Below the pieces are notes generated by a model. It ran no database searches and was not told the origin of the DNA. It was given only the letters and a program-made list of their open reading frames with translations. A DNA stretch of 64,000 nt from Ascaris suum (taxonomy: Eukaryota > Nematoda > Chromadorea > Rhabditida > Ascarididae): positions 21,854,826 through 21,918,825 of the forward strand of contig CM024187.1 in the NCBI GenBank assembly GCA_013433145.1, written 5' to 3'. Made by a program: the position numbers and the translations under genes. Shown here piece after piece: positions 13,401-26,717 of this stretch; within the stretch, counting starts at the first letter, position 1; the number at the start of each line of letters is the position of its first letter.

Positions 13401-15456
13401 CTTTTCTCATACTCACTTTTTTCGGTAATTAGAGCTTAACGAATACTTCCAGTGACGAAAATTACGGTTTTATTTACCTGTTTGCATCCCACTTCATCAA
13501 GCAGAAGCCACTTCCGTTCATGAAATGCTCGTGTGAATCGCCCACTATTCTCGCATTTTTTCTTTTCCTGCCGACTTGAAGACCTCTGCGGAAGTAATTT
13601 CGGCACTTTGATTTCACATGTTGAAACGTTAAGAACCAGCAAAATATTTTTGGGCTATGACCGACCGACGGCAAAAAAAGAGTGCCTCGAAACCTTTACA
13701 TGCTCTTTCAAATGTAGATAAACTTTAAACGAGATGTAAAGAAACTCTCCTGGGGAAATTACCCACGATGTGAAATATACCCACTAAATTTCAGTGCAGC
13801 ACAATTGCAAGATGCAGGCAGTAAAAATAAGTGAAAAACAAACCATAAGGAATATCACCGAGAGCAGTCCCTTGACCAGGGGCCGTGGTCTTTGCCTTGC
13901 GAGTACCCACATCTGGAGTTATCACCATGCGCTCAACAGTATGACGTTTTCTCTTTCCCTCAACGATTACCGATTGGTCGAGTGACCCTAAAATTTATTT
14001 AATTCCCATGAAATATTAAGCTAAGCAAAGAACGGAACAGCAAGCAAAAGATTCTGCTGGGAAAACCCGATGTTAAACTCTATAACACAGCCGACCACTG
14101 TTTCTTCTTGAACTTTCTTCTGTTGTGAAATGAAATTCCACGCAAGCGATAATATACTATGAAAGTAACCTTTTTTTCTCCTCTTCAGCATCGCCGTCAG
14201 TCTCACCCACTTCCGTGTCTGCTTGATCCTTCTTTGCATGATCTTCGCCGGCCTCATCTCTCGAACCTTCTTTCACCAATTCATCGCATTTCGTCTCATG
14301 CTCTGCGCTCTGCGGTTTCTCAGCTGCTCCATCTTCCACATGCTCCGCTTTCTCCTTATTCTCGCCTTCCTCCATCTTCTCTTCCTCTGTCTTACTCGCC
14401 TCACCAGCAGCTGCCTTCGAATCCTGAGCCTTACGATCGTTACCAACTCCAACTTTTTCTTCTTCTGTATCCTTTTCTGAAGCCTCTTCCACTCGTCCAA
14501 CTTCATGTTGAGGATGTTTGTTACTTGGCTCGGTCTCGTCCCCGGTTGTCTCATTGGCAGCCTCTTCAGCAATCGCACTATCCATCTGCTCCACCTATAA
14601 TGGATAGTAGATGTGCGTGAAAAAGTTTCCACATGTTCGTAATATCCATCCCTTATATATTAGTGATCCCTATCGTTGAATCGCAATATTCGCTGTTTTC
14701 TGTTTCATAACCGCTCGCAAGATTCTTACGCCTCAAAGAATTTGCTCTCTACACGGAACGGAAATCCAATATCCTATAGGGAAACGTTTTTCAGACCGAT
14801 CGAAACGTTCAGAAGCTGATTCATGGCAATCTCGAAACTGTGGAGCAGTCACATCTGCACTTTTAGTGCACTGCACTCGTCGCAAAAAGAAAACCAAAGA
14901 AATTTCATTTAGACTACTAACGATGATTGCACCTATTACTGCTGCTACGTTGCTTGCTCCTGTGAGCACCTGTGCATTGTATGTGACTCCACCTTTTCAT
15001 AACTACCTGTATTCAATGCAATTAAGACCAAAGCATGTGTGCTGGCTAATAGTTCTGCACCGAATAATGAACGTTCGTTTCCCGAAATCTCCAAGCGTGC
15101 TCAAAATTTGTAACTCTTAGAGCAAGTCAAGAGAAGCAGCGAAGTTAGGATATGGCAGTAAACGATAAGATCAAATAACCTAAAGAATAAACTGACTAGA
15201 AAATGAAAAAAAAAAGGTAAGGGCGGCAAAAAAAGCTTTGATAAAATAGAGTGAAAATCAAAGAAGCCGACAAGGTGGCATTGAAAGCCCATTGAATTTC
15301 ATCAGAAACACTTAAACAAATCGAAACACAACAAAATTGCCACAGAAATGAACAGTGAATAATAAAGAAAAGAAAAAGCGGATAAAGGAAGATAAAAAAG
15401 ATAATAAAGACGAAATGAATGCAAACCTGTGAGTCGCCACCAATCTCTAAATCCAT
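7425..15456 (-). CDS. dek: DEK chromatin-associated protein (complete, 9 exons, 451 aa)
   Basis: DEK binds DNA and histones in the nucleus and shapes chromatin. Exons: 15427-15456, 14207-14594, 13844-13987, 11966-12153, 11123-11179, 10460-10580, 9213-9433, 8554-8667 and 7425-7517; all junctions keep phase. Residues 11-140 are very acidic (Glu/Lys/Ala). Residues 145-160 carry SVIVEGKRKR..VERMV, the family's signature before its SAP-box region. Residues 188-269 are the SAP/pseudo-SAP region with the diagnostic FSGFPF at 224-229. Residues 292-380 are a Lys-rich then Ser/Glu-rich linker (EESESDSSGEEEE). Residues 392-447 form the C-terminal DEK_C domain (PTDVELNEEI, KFPNLNMSKYKGAIKQRI). Human DEK is about 375 aa; the extra length is in the acidic arm. 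The exon 2 donor was set at 14206 (GTGAGA) because the next donor, 14169, breaks the frame. The start ATG lies 31 nt inside an exon with a strong acceptor. Confidence 0.93.
11041..11067. repeat. G-rich tract with G12 run, G-quadruplex-like, in a DEK intron
   Basis: Four G runs (G4, G12, G5, G2) separated by single or double A on the plus strand, within intron 10581-11122. On the transcribed (minus) strand it is a C/T tract lying toward the donor side of the intron. Confidence 0.85.
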
Positions 15457-15487
15457 AGTCTGCAAGATTGCTTCGTCTTGAAACGTC

Positions 15488-15495
15488 CTGAAAAT
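15488..15495 (-). promoter_or_regulatory. acceptor at the 5' edge of the first DEK coding exon, candidate trans-splice site
   Basis: ATTTTCAG on the minus strand matches the nematode acceptor consensus and precedes the exon containing the DEK start codon by 31 nt. No upstream coding exon was found, which favours either a spliced-leader site or a non-coding first exon. Confidence 0.5.
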
Positions 15496-17829
15496 GACGA
15501 TCGTTAAGCGCTCAAATAGGCATAAGCATAAACGCGCCCGGATGATCAAGCTATACGTTATTTCTTAATGACACACAAGGAATGGCTCAAGCTCAGCGAC
15601 GCAAACGGTTGTTTAGTGATGCACTGCCTAAACATCCATTGCAAGCAACAGTGCTGTATCCTTGGAAGACGCACGAAGTGAGCAGCAAACGCAACATCTG
15701 CATAATCTCGGATATATCCATGCAAAAGTCAAGGTTGCAACGTCATTCTATAGAATTTAACCAGATCCTTACAGCATAAGATTTTATGCGGCTTTAGGCC
15801 TTTCTTACCTTTGCGGCAAATAAGGCTTTCATTAAAAAAACAGTGAAGAGCAGCACCGCACCATCACTCAGCACGTATTCACGAGGATGGTTGCCGACCG
15901 CTGAAATTTTCAAGGCTCACACGCCGATCGACAACCTATCTTCAGGTATTCTTCCTGATAACCATACTTGAAAGAGAACTCCGATGCGGCCAGCTTCACT
16001 TCTACCCTCGTGATGTAATCCTTTTCACTCGCAGTTCTTGCTGGCTGCCTTTGTGTTTTGGTTATCCACTATTCTCACAATAAACATGACCTTCTACATC
16101 CAACTAATGATGAATAATGATCACATACGAATACTTTCTTTGAGTGTCGGTAGACATAGGTTAGGTTCGGTGCAACAAAGGCGCATAATCCCATCCGCAG
16201 ACAAACTCAGATGTCCGTTAGACAACAAGAGAGACGATGCAGCAAACAATGCAGGACCGATTACGTAAATCGCTTCTGGAATTTCTTTCCAGTTTTTCGC
16301 TTATGATTCTATAACTTCCATGAAAGATGCTAAAGCTGCTTCCTATCGAGCAAGGCTAATGGAAGCTGCCGGATTCCAGTCCTGCTATGACTACGAGTAA
16401 GATAGACGGTGAGCATTAGATGAGGGAGCGTTCGCCATCACCCTTTTAACGTCAGAAGAGTAGTGCCTCCCGCTCCCACGTGGTTGACAATGGAATAGGA
16501 ATCCAGAGGACCTGAAGCACTCGTGCAAGCCTGCAATACCCAGTGCTCCGGACAGAATTCTACTTTCTTCTGCAGACTTCTAAACTCGACACCCCCTCCT
16601 CCCTCTCCAAGAAAAAAGCTCCTTCATGGCTTTTTTGGCGAAAACTTGGAAGCGCAAAAGCGGCGAAAGAGTGGTGAGTGAGGAAGAACACACACACTGC
16701 AAGAGCAGCAAACGGAAACACTTAAATTCAGAAGCAGCATGAACGTATAAATAAAAAGAGATGTGTAATCAAAAACAGAAATGTGTAAGAGAATAAAAAA
16801 TAACCACCAGAAGGGGGTTCAAAAAAGAACTAAAAAGAATACGAGGATAGCCAACATAAAAGCAGCAACCAACTGCAATCGAAATCATTCAGCTACTGTG
16901 CTTCCTATCCGTACCATCGAAACACGACACGCTCGATCTGACATTGTTACTACAGCTTCAATAAAGACATTCTGATCTAGCTGGCTACTGGATTTCTATG
17001 CGTCGTGTCTATGAACAGGGGTAAGTGCATGCAGAGGCATGTATCACTGAGGATGAATAAGTGCTTCCCGCATCGGACAATCCACCTTTGTGCACCTCAG
17101 TATCCGCTGCCGAGCGCTCTCAATTCATACTCATGCGAGCGAGTAGTTCTCCATAGCATCGAACTGGAAGCGAAAGAACCCGAAGATGATAAAAACAACA
17201 TGGGTGGTTTATAATAGATTTTTCGAAGATCCTCTTCATCTGGACTGGGAAGATATCAAACCTACTGTGTGGAGGCAAAGGGTTAACTCTTCCAAAGCTC
17301 AGCAGTATACTAATGGGACCAGTGCATCCGATGAGCTTGCTTAACTATAACGGTAATAGAACGTATTAGATGTCCTTTAAAGTCTTATTCAGTCGCTGAG
17401 GGTGAGCAATCCTAACGTCCTGAGCTTCCATTGATACGAAGAAAAATTTGCGCATATAGTTGCATTCGCCTTCATCCTGCGCATCTTTGTGTCACAAAAC
17501 TTCTATACATAATCGAAAATCGGTGGTTCAACAACAACCTATTTCACATCCTTTTTTAAAATAGCAGCATAGCCTTCAGATGATAGCACCATATCATCCT
17601 GATAGCGCAAACTCTGCTAATAGCATGCAAACAATATTTCGAGAAAACACCCTGACGCGAAGGAACGTGTGAAAGCGAATCCTAAGATTCAACGTTGAAG
17701 ACTTCGCTCACGAGAATCCCCCACATTGCTGGCACTCTTAGCTGCTACTGCAATCATCTGAAGCAACTGCAACAGAAACCGAACGGAGACGTTTTCTTTC
17801 CCGAGTTCGCGAGATCCCAATGGTCTTCT

Positions 17830-17850
17830 CCCCCCCCCCCCCCCCCCCCC
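17830..17850. repeat. C21 homopolymer
   Basis: Twenty-one consecutive C on the plus strand in intergenic DNA. Confidence 0.9.
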
Positions 17851-19485
17851 ACTTCATCTCTGTCTATGGCGGAAAGTGGATCCTGTAAGAAGAGAGGCCA
17901 GCGTAGTCGCTAGACGCGCATGAACCCGTATCGGCATGTCAAAAAATGATCTCCTCGCATTTACTTAAACTGCAACGTGGGACATTTTTCAGCGTCAGAT
18001 TCTTAGTCATTCTCATCAGATTCCTTCTGTCGATGTATCTTTTGCACATAGCCTCATATGCGCTAAGCAGTTTCAGCAGCTCTACCGCAGTACGAATTCT
18101 CTTTTGTTATTGACACAAACAATGTGTTTACAAAAAGTTTTCTTTTGAATAATGGAAACGACTTTCCGCGTATCCCAACTTTGATTACTGGATTACTTTC
18201 TAACTTCGCTTGATGCGCACATTTGAGATACATGGATTCATAGAAGGAACCTAACACCTATCGCACAGGCTACCTGGATGAAGAGGGCAAATTGACTTGC
18301 TTCAGATATGCCGCGTGAATGGTCCGTCTACCAATGGGAATAGCAAAACTCTGAGTCTGTAGAGTGTTCAACAGTTGGGACAGTTTTACTTTCGCGATTT
18401 CAAATGACCATATCAATTACTTTTATGAAATGAATATCGCAAAGAGTTAATCAAAATATCGCGGGTCAACATTCCCTCGGGAAAAAACGTGCGTTACTTT
18501 AAAGTAGTATCAGTCACTATAATAAAAGTACTATACTTGTCGTGCTGCATCTACATTAATACCAGTTATAGTGCAGTACTGCACCAAATTTAAATTCGTA
18601 AATATAAGTACAAAACAGTCCGATTTTCGGAGGTGGTGAAAGAACAGTATAACACTGGTTGGGAGAAAGTAAAGCACACAGTGCCTCTGTAATTTTTATA
18701 CTTTGTCCAAAAAAATTCGAACTACTGTGCTTTTCTAACTTCAAGTTTGAGCGCTGAGTCCCGAAATGTTTCTACCGTTTACTGCAACAGGATGAATCAC
18801 TTTTTTGAGAGTTTGAGCTAAATCCTTTTTATCTGAGATATTCGGCAGAATCACTAACAATGAGTGACTGTCTCGCATTTTCAGGCTTATTTTTCTTGCG
18901 CTCCAGATTATGTTCGAAGACGCTATTCTCTTGTTCACCTTTTTGATTGTTATATCGTTCCCTTTATGGGATAACATTTTATATTCCATCCTTTTTAACG
19001 CCAGCAAATAAATTCATCTTTTAAGGGCGCCATTTAATGAAAACCCTCTAGGAAACCAGAGCTCTCATAAGTACGGATGTACGGAGGACAAATGAAAGCA
19101 AGTTAATGGAGTTCACGCCTACTCTTCATTTCTTAAATGCATTTTTCTCTTTTCAGCATCGTACTGCCACCAACGTCACGATCATTCGAAATGACTGAGC
19201 TCAAACTGGATTGAAGCAGCGCAGATATTTTGGCCTATCTCAGCTGGTGTGGAAGCTCTACGCAGTGACTCATGAGGCTATATGTGTCCGAAGAATGATG
19301 GGCACAACTAGCTAGCCCCAACACGACATTTGCTATGTATCACCTGGGAGAGCAAAATGAATGAATGATATGCTGAACTGGTGAAAGCACTCAACGATCA
19401 GAAACGAACGGTAAAGCAGCACATGCCGCCAACAACGCGGAGGAAGTCGGATGAGGAAGCTGAGAATATCGCAGAAAAAAAACGG

Positions 19486-19540
19486 TGCGTAGAGATCTCC
19501 TATGAGCTGCTGGCTCTACCGAGCACCTCATCTCTACGCA
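19486..19540. repeat. inverted repeat, 11-bp perfect arms
   Basis: TGCGTAGAGAT at 19486-19496 is the exact reverse complement of 19530-19540, with a 33-nt centre that itself holds a small GAGC/GCTC pairing. It could be the end of a small non-autonomous DNA element or a chance hairpin. No target-site duplication was identified. Confidence 0.6.
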
Positions 19541-22500
19541 TACTTCTAAGCTAAGAGTTTCAACAGTATTCAACCGTGCTGAATTCGCAAATCATCTTGT
19601 TGAATCTCCGAGGAGGCCTTTGGTCTCATTTGGAGCGATCAATGAAAGAAATTAAGGAGAAGATTTAGCAGACGAGAAAGTATCAGTTGAAGCGGCCTTC
19701 ATTATTGATACTTGCAACGGAACGCGCATCAAAGATTCATTTCTTGCAATCATTACAGCAGAGGTTGAATGTCATTCATTTTACAATAACAGAGTAATTT
19801 CAGCAAGAGTTGAATGTCTGACGACTAAACACCTGGTAGAGTATCACGCTAAATCTGAACCCGAAAGTCGACTAAGGTACAGCACACTAGGTACCACCTG
19901 AAAACTAATACAAGTATAGTATCATACCGAAACTTTAGATGACGTCACCACTTTTATTGAATCTGTTAGATCTGATGACAATTTCAAGGATGGCATTATT
20001 CTCATGAAAAATGGGAGTGATTGGTGACTGAAATCGATAAAAGTAGTAAGACAAACATTGCAACTTTCTAATTCGCCAGTGGCAAGTTGGTGAAAGATGT
20101 GGATTGAAATGGAAAGTTTTTATCTCCAGAAAGAACTTGTGCCAACAGATCGTTTTTGCAAACAGTGAGGAAGATACGTATATGACTTTATCTGGAACTT
20201 GCAGAACGCGTACAATATCCATTAAAAAAATTCGAGAATGTCACTTCTCCGAGGTTGGACAGGGGGGTCTGAAACATAAAACGATGGAATGCAACTGCTA
20301 CTGCATTGCCTAGTGTTATTTCCTCTGCATCAGGTGCTTGCCACTGCGAGGAGGCCACTGAATGAACGTCACCGAATGTGCATCGCGACGAAGATGATAA
20401 GGTAGCAATTTAGATTGCAGAAAGTATTTATAAACTCTGTGAACACGTTGAGTCGCGACGAAATATCACAAGTCGCAATGCAAATATAGTTGAAAATGCC
20501 GAACGATGCCAGATGCTTATTGAGGCGATATAAACGCAAGGTCGCCAAGAGAATTTCAATAATATGCTGCAACCGCGCAAAACTAATGCATCAGAACAAC
20601 AAAACGTTTTCTCTCGTATGACTAGGTCAGTAGGTTCTAAATTACAGGAGCGCCATTTGGTTTTATCGACATACTTTAGTTTGATCAACAGAGTTACTAA
20701 GCAAGCCCATTCTAGGATTCCTATGAAGCTTTCATTGCTTACATGGACTATTCGGAACCATAAACGTTCCGGATCAAAAGCTCGTCTTAACTGCATTTAC
20801 TTCAAACAGAAGTCAAGTAATATCACAGCGCATGCTAGAGTTTTGAAATCTCTGACAACAGCATAGTAGTCCAGTACGATTCGAGCTCAAGCTCACAAAG
20901 AAACATGAAGGTAAACTTTCGGAAAGCTCTCTTATGACAACAGAAGTCAACTAGTATTTTGAAAGAATAGCGTTGGAAAATAAAGTTTGGAGTTAGGCGG
21001 AATTGTATTTTCCTTTGCAAAAGCCACTCCAAAGAGAAGTATTCCAGGAAAGAAAGGATTTTCCCAGAAAAGCTAAAAGGATGGTAACCAGATTTTGTTC
21101 AGCTCTTTCGGCGGCATGACAAGAAAGCGACGCAATTCGGAGAATGTTATTACGAAAAACAGAATATTTCATCAAGGCGTATTGCTGTTCCACTATCATT
21201 ATAGAATGTTTTGAGAAACTCGAACATTTTCCTCATTAGCTATGGACAGAATTAGAGACTCACTTATATATCCAGCATTTTCTGAGACTCTGTCGTCTCA
21301 AAGGCTGATGGCTGCTTGTAAGAAGTCGAAACTGTTAGGTGGCAAAAATCATTTTCCAAACAAAAAGAAAGGAAAATCGGCAACAAATTCGCCAAGAATG
21401 GTCTTCCACGGTGAAAACGATGTGGAAAAATTTTGCGTTTTCGGCATGATAACTCTTCGAGCTGCAATCCTTTCCAAAAACAACAATTGTTATGACGCTT
21501 GTTTACGAAGGTTTCAGTCCTCCCATATGCTTATTTACCATTTAAGTGTGCGCAGCTTGTTGAAAACCTCAAACCTCTGGTTGACCTATCCTTAATTGAG
21601 ACGAAAACCGAAAAGGGAAGAGAATAAGTGGTTACTTATGCGATGAAGAGCTGCTTATTTATTGCGTCCTTTAGGACGGAGAGAACTTTTTGAGTGCAAC
21701 AGTCAAAAAATTGGAGCAGCACTTTTCGCATTCCACGTCCAAATATCATATGCATCACTGGAAGCAAATTTCTCAACAACAGATGCGAAAATGATAAGAA
21801 AAAAAAGCGATCTATAGGGCACTGACAACCACACTCACAGCTGATAATGGACCTAACATGACGTTCGCAAAAACAGAAAAATGACCGAACTCAAACAATC
21901 TTTTGATGGACAATGGGCTAAAGTCTAGAGGTCAGATGGGCCAAAATTTGTCGAAGCATCTAATCATGGACTAAAGTACTCTTCAAAAACTAAAAATCGA
22001 AGCTTTAAAAAAGAACTACAACGCAAAAAAAGGTCATGATATTTCAATGCGAAGGGTTAACATCTCATCTCAAACTGCATGTTCCTTCAAACCATATTGG
22101 TTGTTTAACATTTCACCAGAACCTGATATTTGCATATTCGAAATCGTTGCTGCAAATCGGATTTTACGATTGGTGACCTTTTTTTTTGCTTTTTCAGACC
22201 ACCAGCATAAGCAATGGAAAGTGATCTTTTGCTGCAGGTAACGGCAGTCATATTTGAACATCAAAAGACGAATGCAAAATAGCATCATTAGTGCAACTAT
22301 GCAAAACGAAGCAGCGCAAAGGCAAAATGTATCCGTGGAAAAGCATAAATATTACATCCACGCAAATATAAACAACTTTACTAGTATTTAATGCGCTTAT
22401 GTGATTGCTGACTAGAAGAGGACACACATCAACCGGCTCGTATAAAGATTCGCTGCAATAAGCGTGCGAAATTCATTGTGAGGCTGCAGAGTCATCTGAT

Positions 22501-25500
22501 CTTGCACGACTGACCTCTAAATTCAAACGTAAAATAGCATTAGAAAGTAGTCCAAGAGATCGGAAATACGTCATCCTACTGAAAGAGCAAAATTTACAAC
22601 CTTCATATACCCTCCCATCGAACGAAAAAAGCCCCCTTCTAGATTGCGTATCGTTTTTCAGATTTGTGAATGCAATCACTTCAACGTTTCTCAACCGATC
22701 CGACAGAGGAAATTACCGCCAATGAAGAAAGCAATCAAATACCACTGAGAAATTTAGAGATTTTATGGTTAATGAAAGCGATCTCATAACGCAGAAACTG
22801 CAATCTTTTATTTCTCCATTCCGGCGAGTTACTCAAATACAACATTTTTTTGAGCACGGCAATTCATATTTTTCCTGTGAACGCAAAAAAAAAAGTCATT
22901 GTTGGAAGGCATTCATTCTTCTTTGCAAGCACAGAAATGAGCTCAATTTCCTTCGTTTTCCACTTCTTTCATTGGAGACTATTTATCGAAGAAAAGAAGC
23001 GCAATTACAATGAAATTTTGGCCGGCAGAACAACGTTGACGACCAAATTCTGAGAAGCCAATAACCACTAATCCATCGCCAATAATAACAAGTCAGACTT
23101 TCACATTGTACCTCACCGTCACTCGTATAAATGTGTCAGACCAATCATATTATCGCTTTACAAACACCATTTGTAACTCTCGAAATCGACATATGATTGA
23201 AGGGAGAGCCCATTGGTGAGGACGGGTTTATTGAATCGGTGACTTAAAGACAATGTGGAAGGAAACGAAAAGAAGGAATTCCATATATAGGACGATGAAA
23301 AAACTACATCGACGCTGGGGAACATGAGGCACGTATAACCGCTTAAATGCAATGAATAAAAGAAAAAGGGAAACACAGTAATCTCAATTAAAAGAAGCAT
23401 TGATTACATATTTACGAGTCATAAAGAAATGAAAGAAAAAGAAAAGCAAATATAAGAACGGCACAGCGCAGAATAAGCCAATACGAAGCAATTTCTATCA
23501 TCAGATTTATTAGAGCACTCTACAAGTATCAAAGAACTCTACGCTCCAATCATTTGTTGTAGAGCCACGAGCGGGAAAGTCTATTCGGGTGCGAATAGCT
23601 CTGAACCGCAAGCCCTAAAGTAAACGATTCACGAAACATGCACCACCTACTAATTCGAATAGTGAAATTGTATTTCACAACGCCCAAGAAGCGTATATTC
23701 ATTCCACTGGCATATCGAAAAAAAATCGTAGACCAGAAAAAAAAAAAAGAAGCAAAGAATAAAAATAAAAACTGTGCATTCACATCGCACTATAAGTTTG
23801 AAATTCGAAAGGAGGAACATGAGGAATTCACGACTTTCAAAAACAACGACTATTAAACTGTAAATGGCATTTAACCGTCATTGCATAGCATCTGGACACG
23901 GCAATAGGTTCGAGCGTCTTCAATTTTCCACATTTGCTTCAAATACTCTTTTAGAAATCAACACCATCTCTTCATGCTCATGCTTAGCTAAACACTATAA
24001 TAAATACCTGTCGGAAATTGTACACTAAAACAACTCACAACATTTCACGACTATACTCAAACTGTGACCGTGGTGACCAATTCAACTAGCGCTTATCTAA
24101 GTACCCCTTCCAAATGTAGCTGCAACTACCTTTGCCGCAAACGTAGCGCATTTGTGGTAGAGGGGACATTTTCACCCGTCCCGCATGTCTGTCAAGCTCT
24201 TTTTTCCCATCTTTTGTCTTTTGGTTTCGAGTGATTTCTCCTTTCAAAGCATTCGAAAAAACAAGTCCGCTGTCCGACATTGACCAACCCATATCATGCA
24301 TTCATCCACTATTTCGGAAAACCTATCCAAATCTTCTCAATACCAACGTTAATTATCATGCACTCTAAGCGTTATCTTTTTTCTCTGGTACTCATTTTTC
24401 CGGCTACGGGTCAGGTGCATCTCTAGAGTCGTTCAACTCATAAAGTAACAGTTCATCACCAAAGCGGAAAATGCATACGATGTAAACTTGCTTCTCTCTT
24501 ATACGACGATGCACTAGTACATCAACGGTTTCCACTTATTTATTACGTCGCAGAGAAAAACCCACTTTCCAATTTTGCGGGATTTCGCTTTCTTTGTTCA
24601 TTGAAGTGAGGGATTCCCGTAAAGGCATCTAACAAGGAAAGCAGAAAGCCGAAGTGGAAACACTGCAGTTCCTCCCCACTTTGTAAAACTATTTGCAGTC
24701 CTCGTGAATAAAAGTTGCTATTTCCCATCTGACAAGACCCTCAGTTCACAATATTCGCAGTTTCTCAAAACGAAGTTCAATTCTTAGTGGTGGGAGCTCA
24801 AATAGCAAAAGAAGGTAATGGCTTACTCACTAATGAAAATATAATCGAATAAAACGGACTTAGCGAGGTGGTGGTGAGCATCCGAAGGAAACCTTCTCTT
24901 CTTATATCTTAGATCTGCTGCTAATTCTCTGCTCTCAATGCGCTAACATATATTCCACGGCGTCGGATGAGTTGTACAACTCTTCAATTGAGTGAAGGAA
25001 GCGAATAAGCTGTGCTTCCAAATGTAAACGAAGGTAAAGAGCCACCTTTAATAACGACAGTTCTTTGCCAAAGACGATGAGCAATCCGAGAACTAGAATG
25101 ACACTTAGTCGTAAACATTCCTGTTCTTAGAGCTAGAAGGAAGCTTCAAGCTCTGAAGCCACAACGTATCCTCATCACCTGATCACATCAGCCACTTCAC
25201 ATTTCATGTTGTTACTCACTCTAGAGCCAGAATCACAACTCAGCAGACATAAAATGGACCCGACCATCATCACCAGGACAGTCCCGGGAATCAGCCATCT
25301 ACGTCACGACACTCCCGCCAATCGTGCTTCTGCCCTCAACTATGATTCCTGCTCCATAGCTCACTGTGTCGGTGCATCATACAGTGGAGCTGTCGACACC
25401 CCGTCGTCTTGCGGGGCACCCCATAAACCCTCTTGGAATGTTGCACATTTAGTCAGAGGATAAAAATGTGCTCTGTTTTGAGAAATTCGGTATTGTAAAG

Positions 25501-25876
25501 TTGTTGCTTGAAGACACCCAACATCGATTAATCATTTTTCAACAAAAAGCTCTCAAGAAAATATAGGTGTGCACAAACATCGAGAAGGTTACATGATAAG
25601 GAAATAGCCCTAAGCAGAATACATCTACGACCACTTGCAGTAAGCAATAAAATAAATCAAAGGACCCTTTTTTCGTACGGTCATAATAAATTAGAACCAC
25701 ATAGAAATAGCGTCGCGTAGTTTAATGTCTCATTGGGCGCATTAGACACTTCTTTTCCCGCGCACGCATTTGGAATCGATTTTCTAGTTGAGAAACAACT
25801 TTTGAAGTTTGAACGGCAGAACGCACTTTAATTCCCGTGCTTTTATCAAACAAGCAGTTGAAGGTACTCGGCAAAA

Positions 25877-25902
25877 GGGGGTGGAGGGGAACGGGGAGGG
25901 GG
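25877..25902 (+). repeat. G-quadruplex-like tract
   Basis: Runs G5, G4, G4 and G5 with loops of 1-4 nt on the plus strand. It fits the usual quadruplex pattern of four runs of three or more G with short loops. Confidence 0.7.
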
Positions 25903-26333
25903 CATTGCGCACCACCATAGTTCGTGCAAAATCGCCTCCCAAATGCAGCACATTTGGGATTTGTCTCGAGTTGACCCATGACTGCTCAACTTCTTTCTTG
26001 TTTCAGCGACTAGGTGTCTTCGTTGAGCATCCACATTCAACGCCTAGTGGTCTCCAATGAGAGAGTCTCTTAGGAGCTATTTTATTCCTCGTTAGACGAT
26101 AACGATGTTTCTGTCAACATTCAGAGTAGCACAATGCTCTTTGCCTATGATCTCAAATCCATTTTTTGATCCTGCCTGAGGCTTCCATATCCCACACAAG
26201 GACCGCATGCATCCGTCAGGTGGTCGAAACCTTGGCAGTCATACGTTTCCGATGAGAAATGTTATGTAGTGCATATCAATTTGCAACACGAATTTTTTCT
26301 CAAGCTAGAAAGTGAGGTTCTTCCATCACAGAT

Positions 26334-26717
26334 AACGTTCGTGACCTTGGAAGTGTAATTCATACTGTTGATGAAAAATCAAACTCGTAAATTGAATTCT
26401 TCGCACTTCGGAGCACTTTTAATAACCATTATCGAACATCCACCACCACTTACTGCTTACCCACTTTGGAATATTGTACTCTTGTGCGATCTCCCTATTT
26501 TGTTTGTGATACCCAGTTGTCAGGGAATATGTTGAAACGCTTCACGCGCATTGCTTTTCGCGAAGTCTACCATCGCCCATATCAGCCGAATCGCATTAGC
26601 AAGTTGAAAACCTTTAAGTTGGAGTCATTGAAATATGATAGGCTCAATTTTGACCCAATTATTTGTTATAAAATTATGTTCGGCTTTCCCGACCTCAGGC
26701 TGTCGGAAATATGTTGA
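26334..26717 (+). pseudogene. decayed non-LTR retrotransposon (LINE) reverse-transcriptase fragment
   Basis: One frame runs across the segment with a single in-frame TAA at 26388-26390. It shows the order of motifs seen near the C-terminal side of jockey/CR1-like reverse transcriptases: NVRDLGSVI, then after a spacer LPTLEYCTLVRSPY, then LKRFTRIAFR, a RISKLKTFKLESLKYDRL block and ICYKIMFG. In intact elements the corresponding text reads roughly VRDLGV, RPILEYCS.VWSPY, VQR.FT, L..LEYRRL and YKI.HG. The catalytic FADD box and the endonuclease lie upstream in an intact element and were not found. This is a dead 5'- and 3'-truncated copy of unknown clade; the match is from recalled family patterns. 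Confidence 0.7.

Larger units (their letters stand above)
15496..26333. other. gene-poor region upstream of DEK
   Basis: About 11 kb without a gene I can support. Open frames reach about 122 codons but overlap on both strands, lack domain motifs and lack matched splice sites. It contains a C21 run, an inverted repeat at 19486-19540 and a G-quadruplex-like tract at 25877-25902. Somewhat GC-richer patches (16400-16600, 19400-19650, 25200-25460) may be remnants of interspersed repeats. Confidence 0.5.

Noticed and set aside
14157..14206. Extension of DEK exon 2 to the GTTACT donor at 14169
   Set aside because: It leaves two spare bases, which puts the conserved VEGKRK exon out of frame; the GTGAGA donor at 14206 restores it.
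14159..14620. 153- and 119-codon frames overlapping the acidic DEK exon
   Set aside because: Shadows of the biased Glu/Lys codons of DEK exon 2 in other frames and on the other strand.
25206..25463. GC-richer 85-codon plus-strand frame
   Set aside because: No recognisable family or splice sites; more likely part of an interspersed repeat, which cannot be confirmed without a repeat search.
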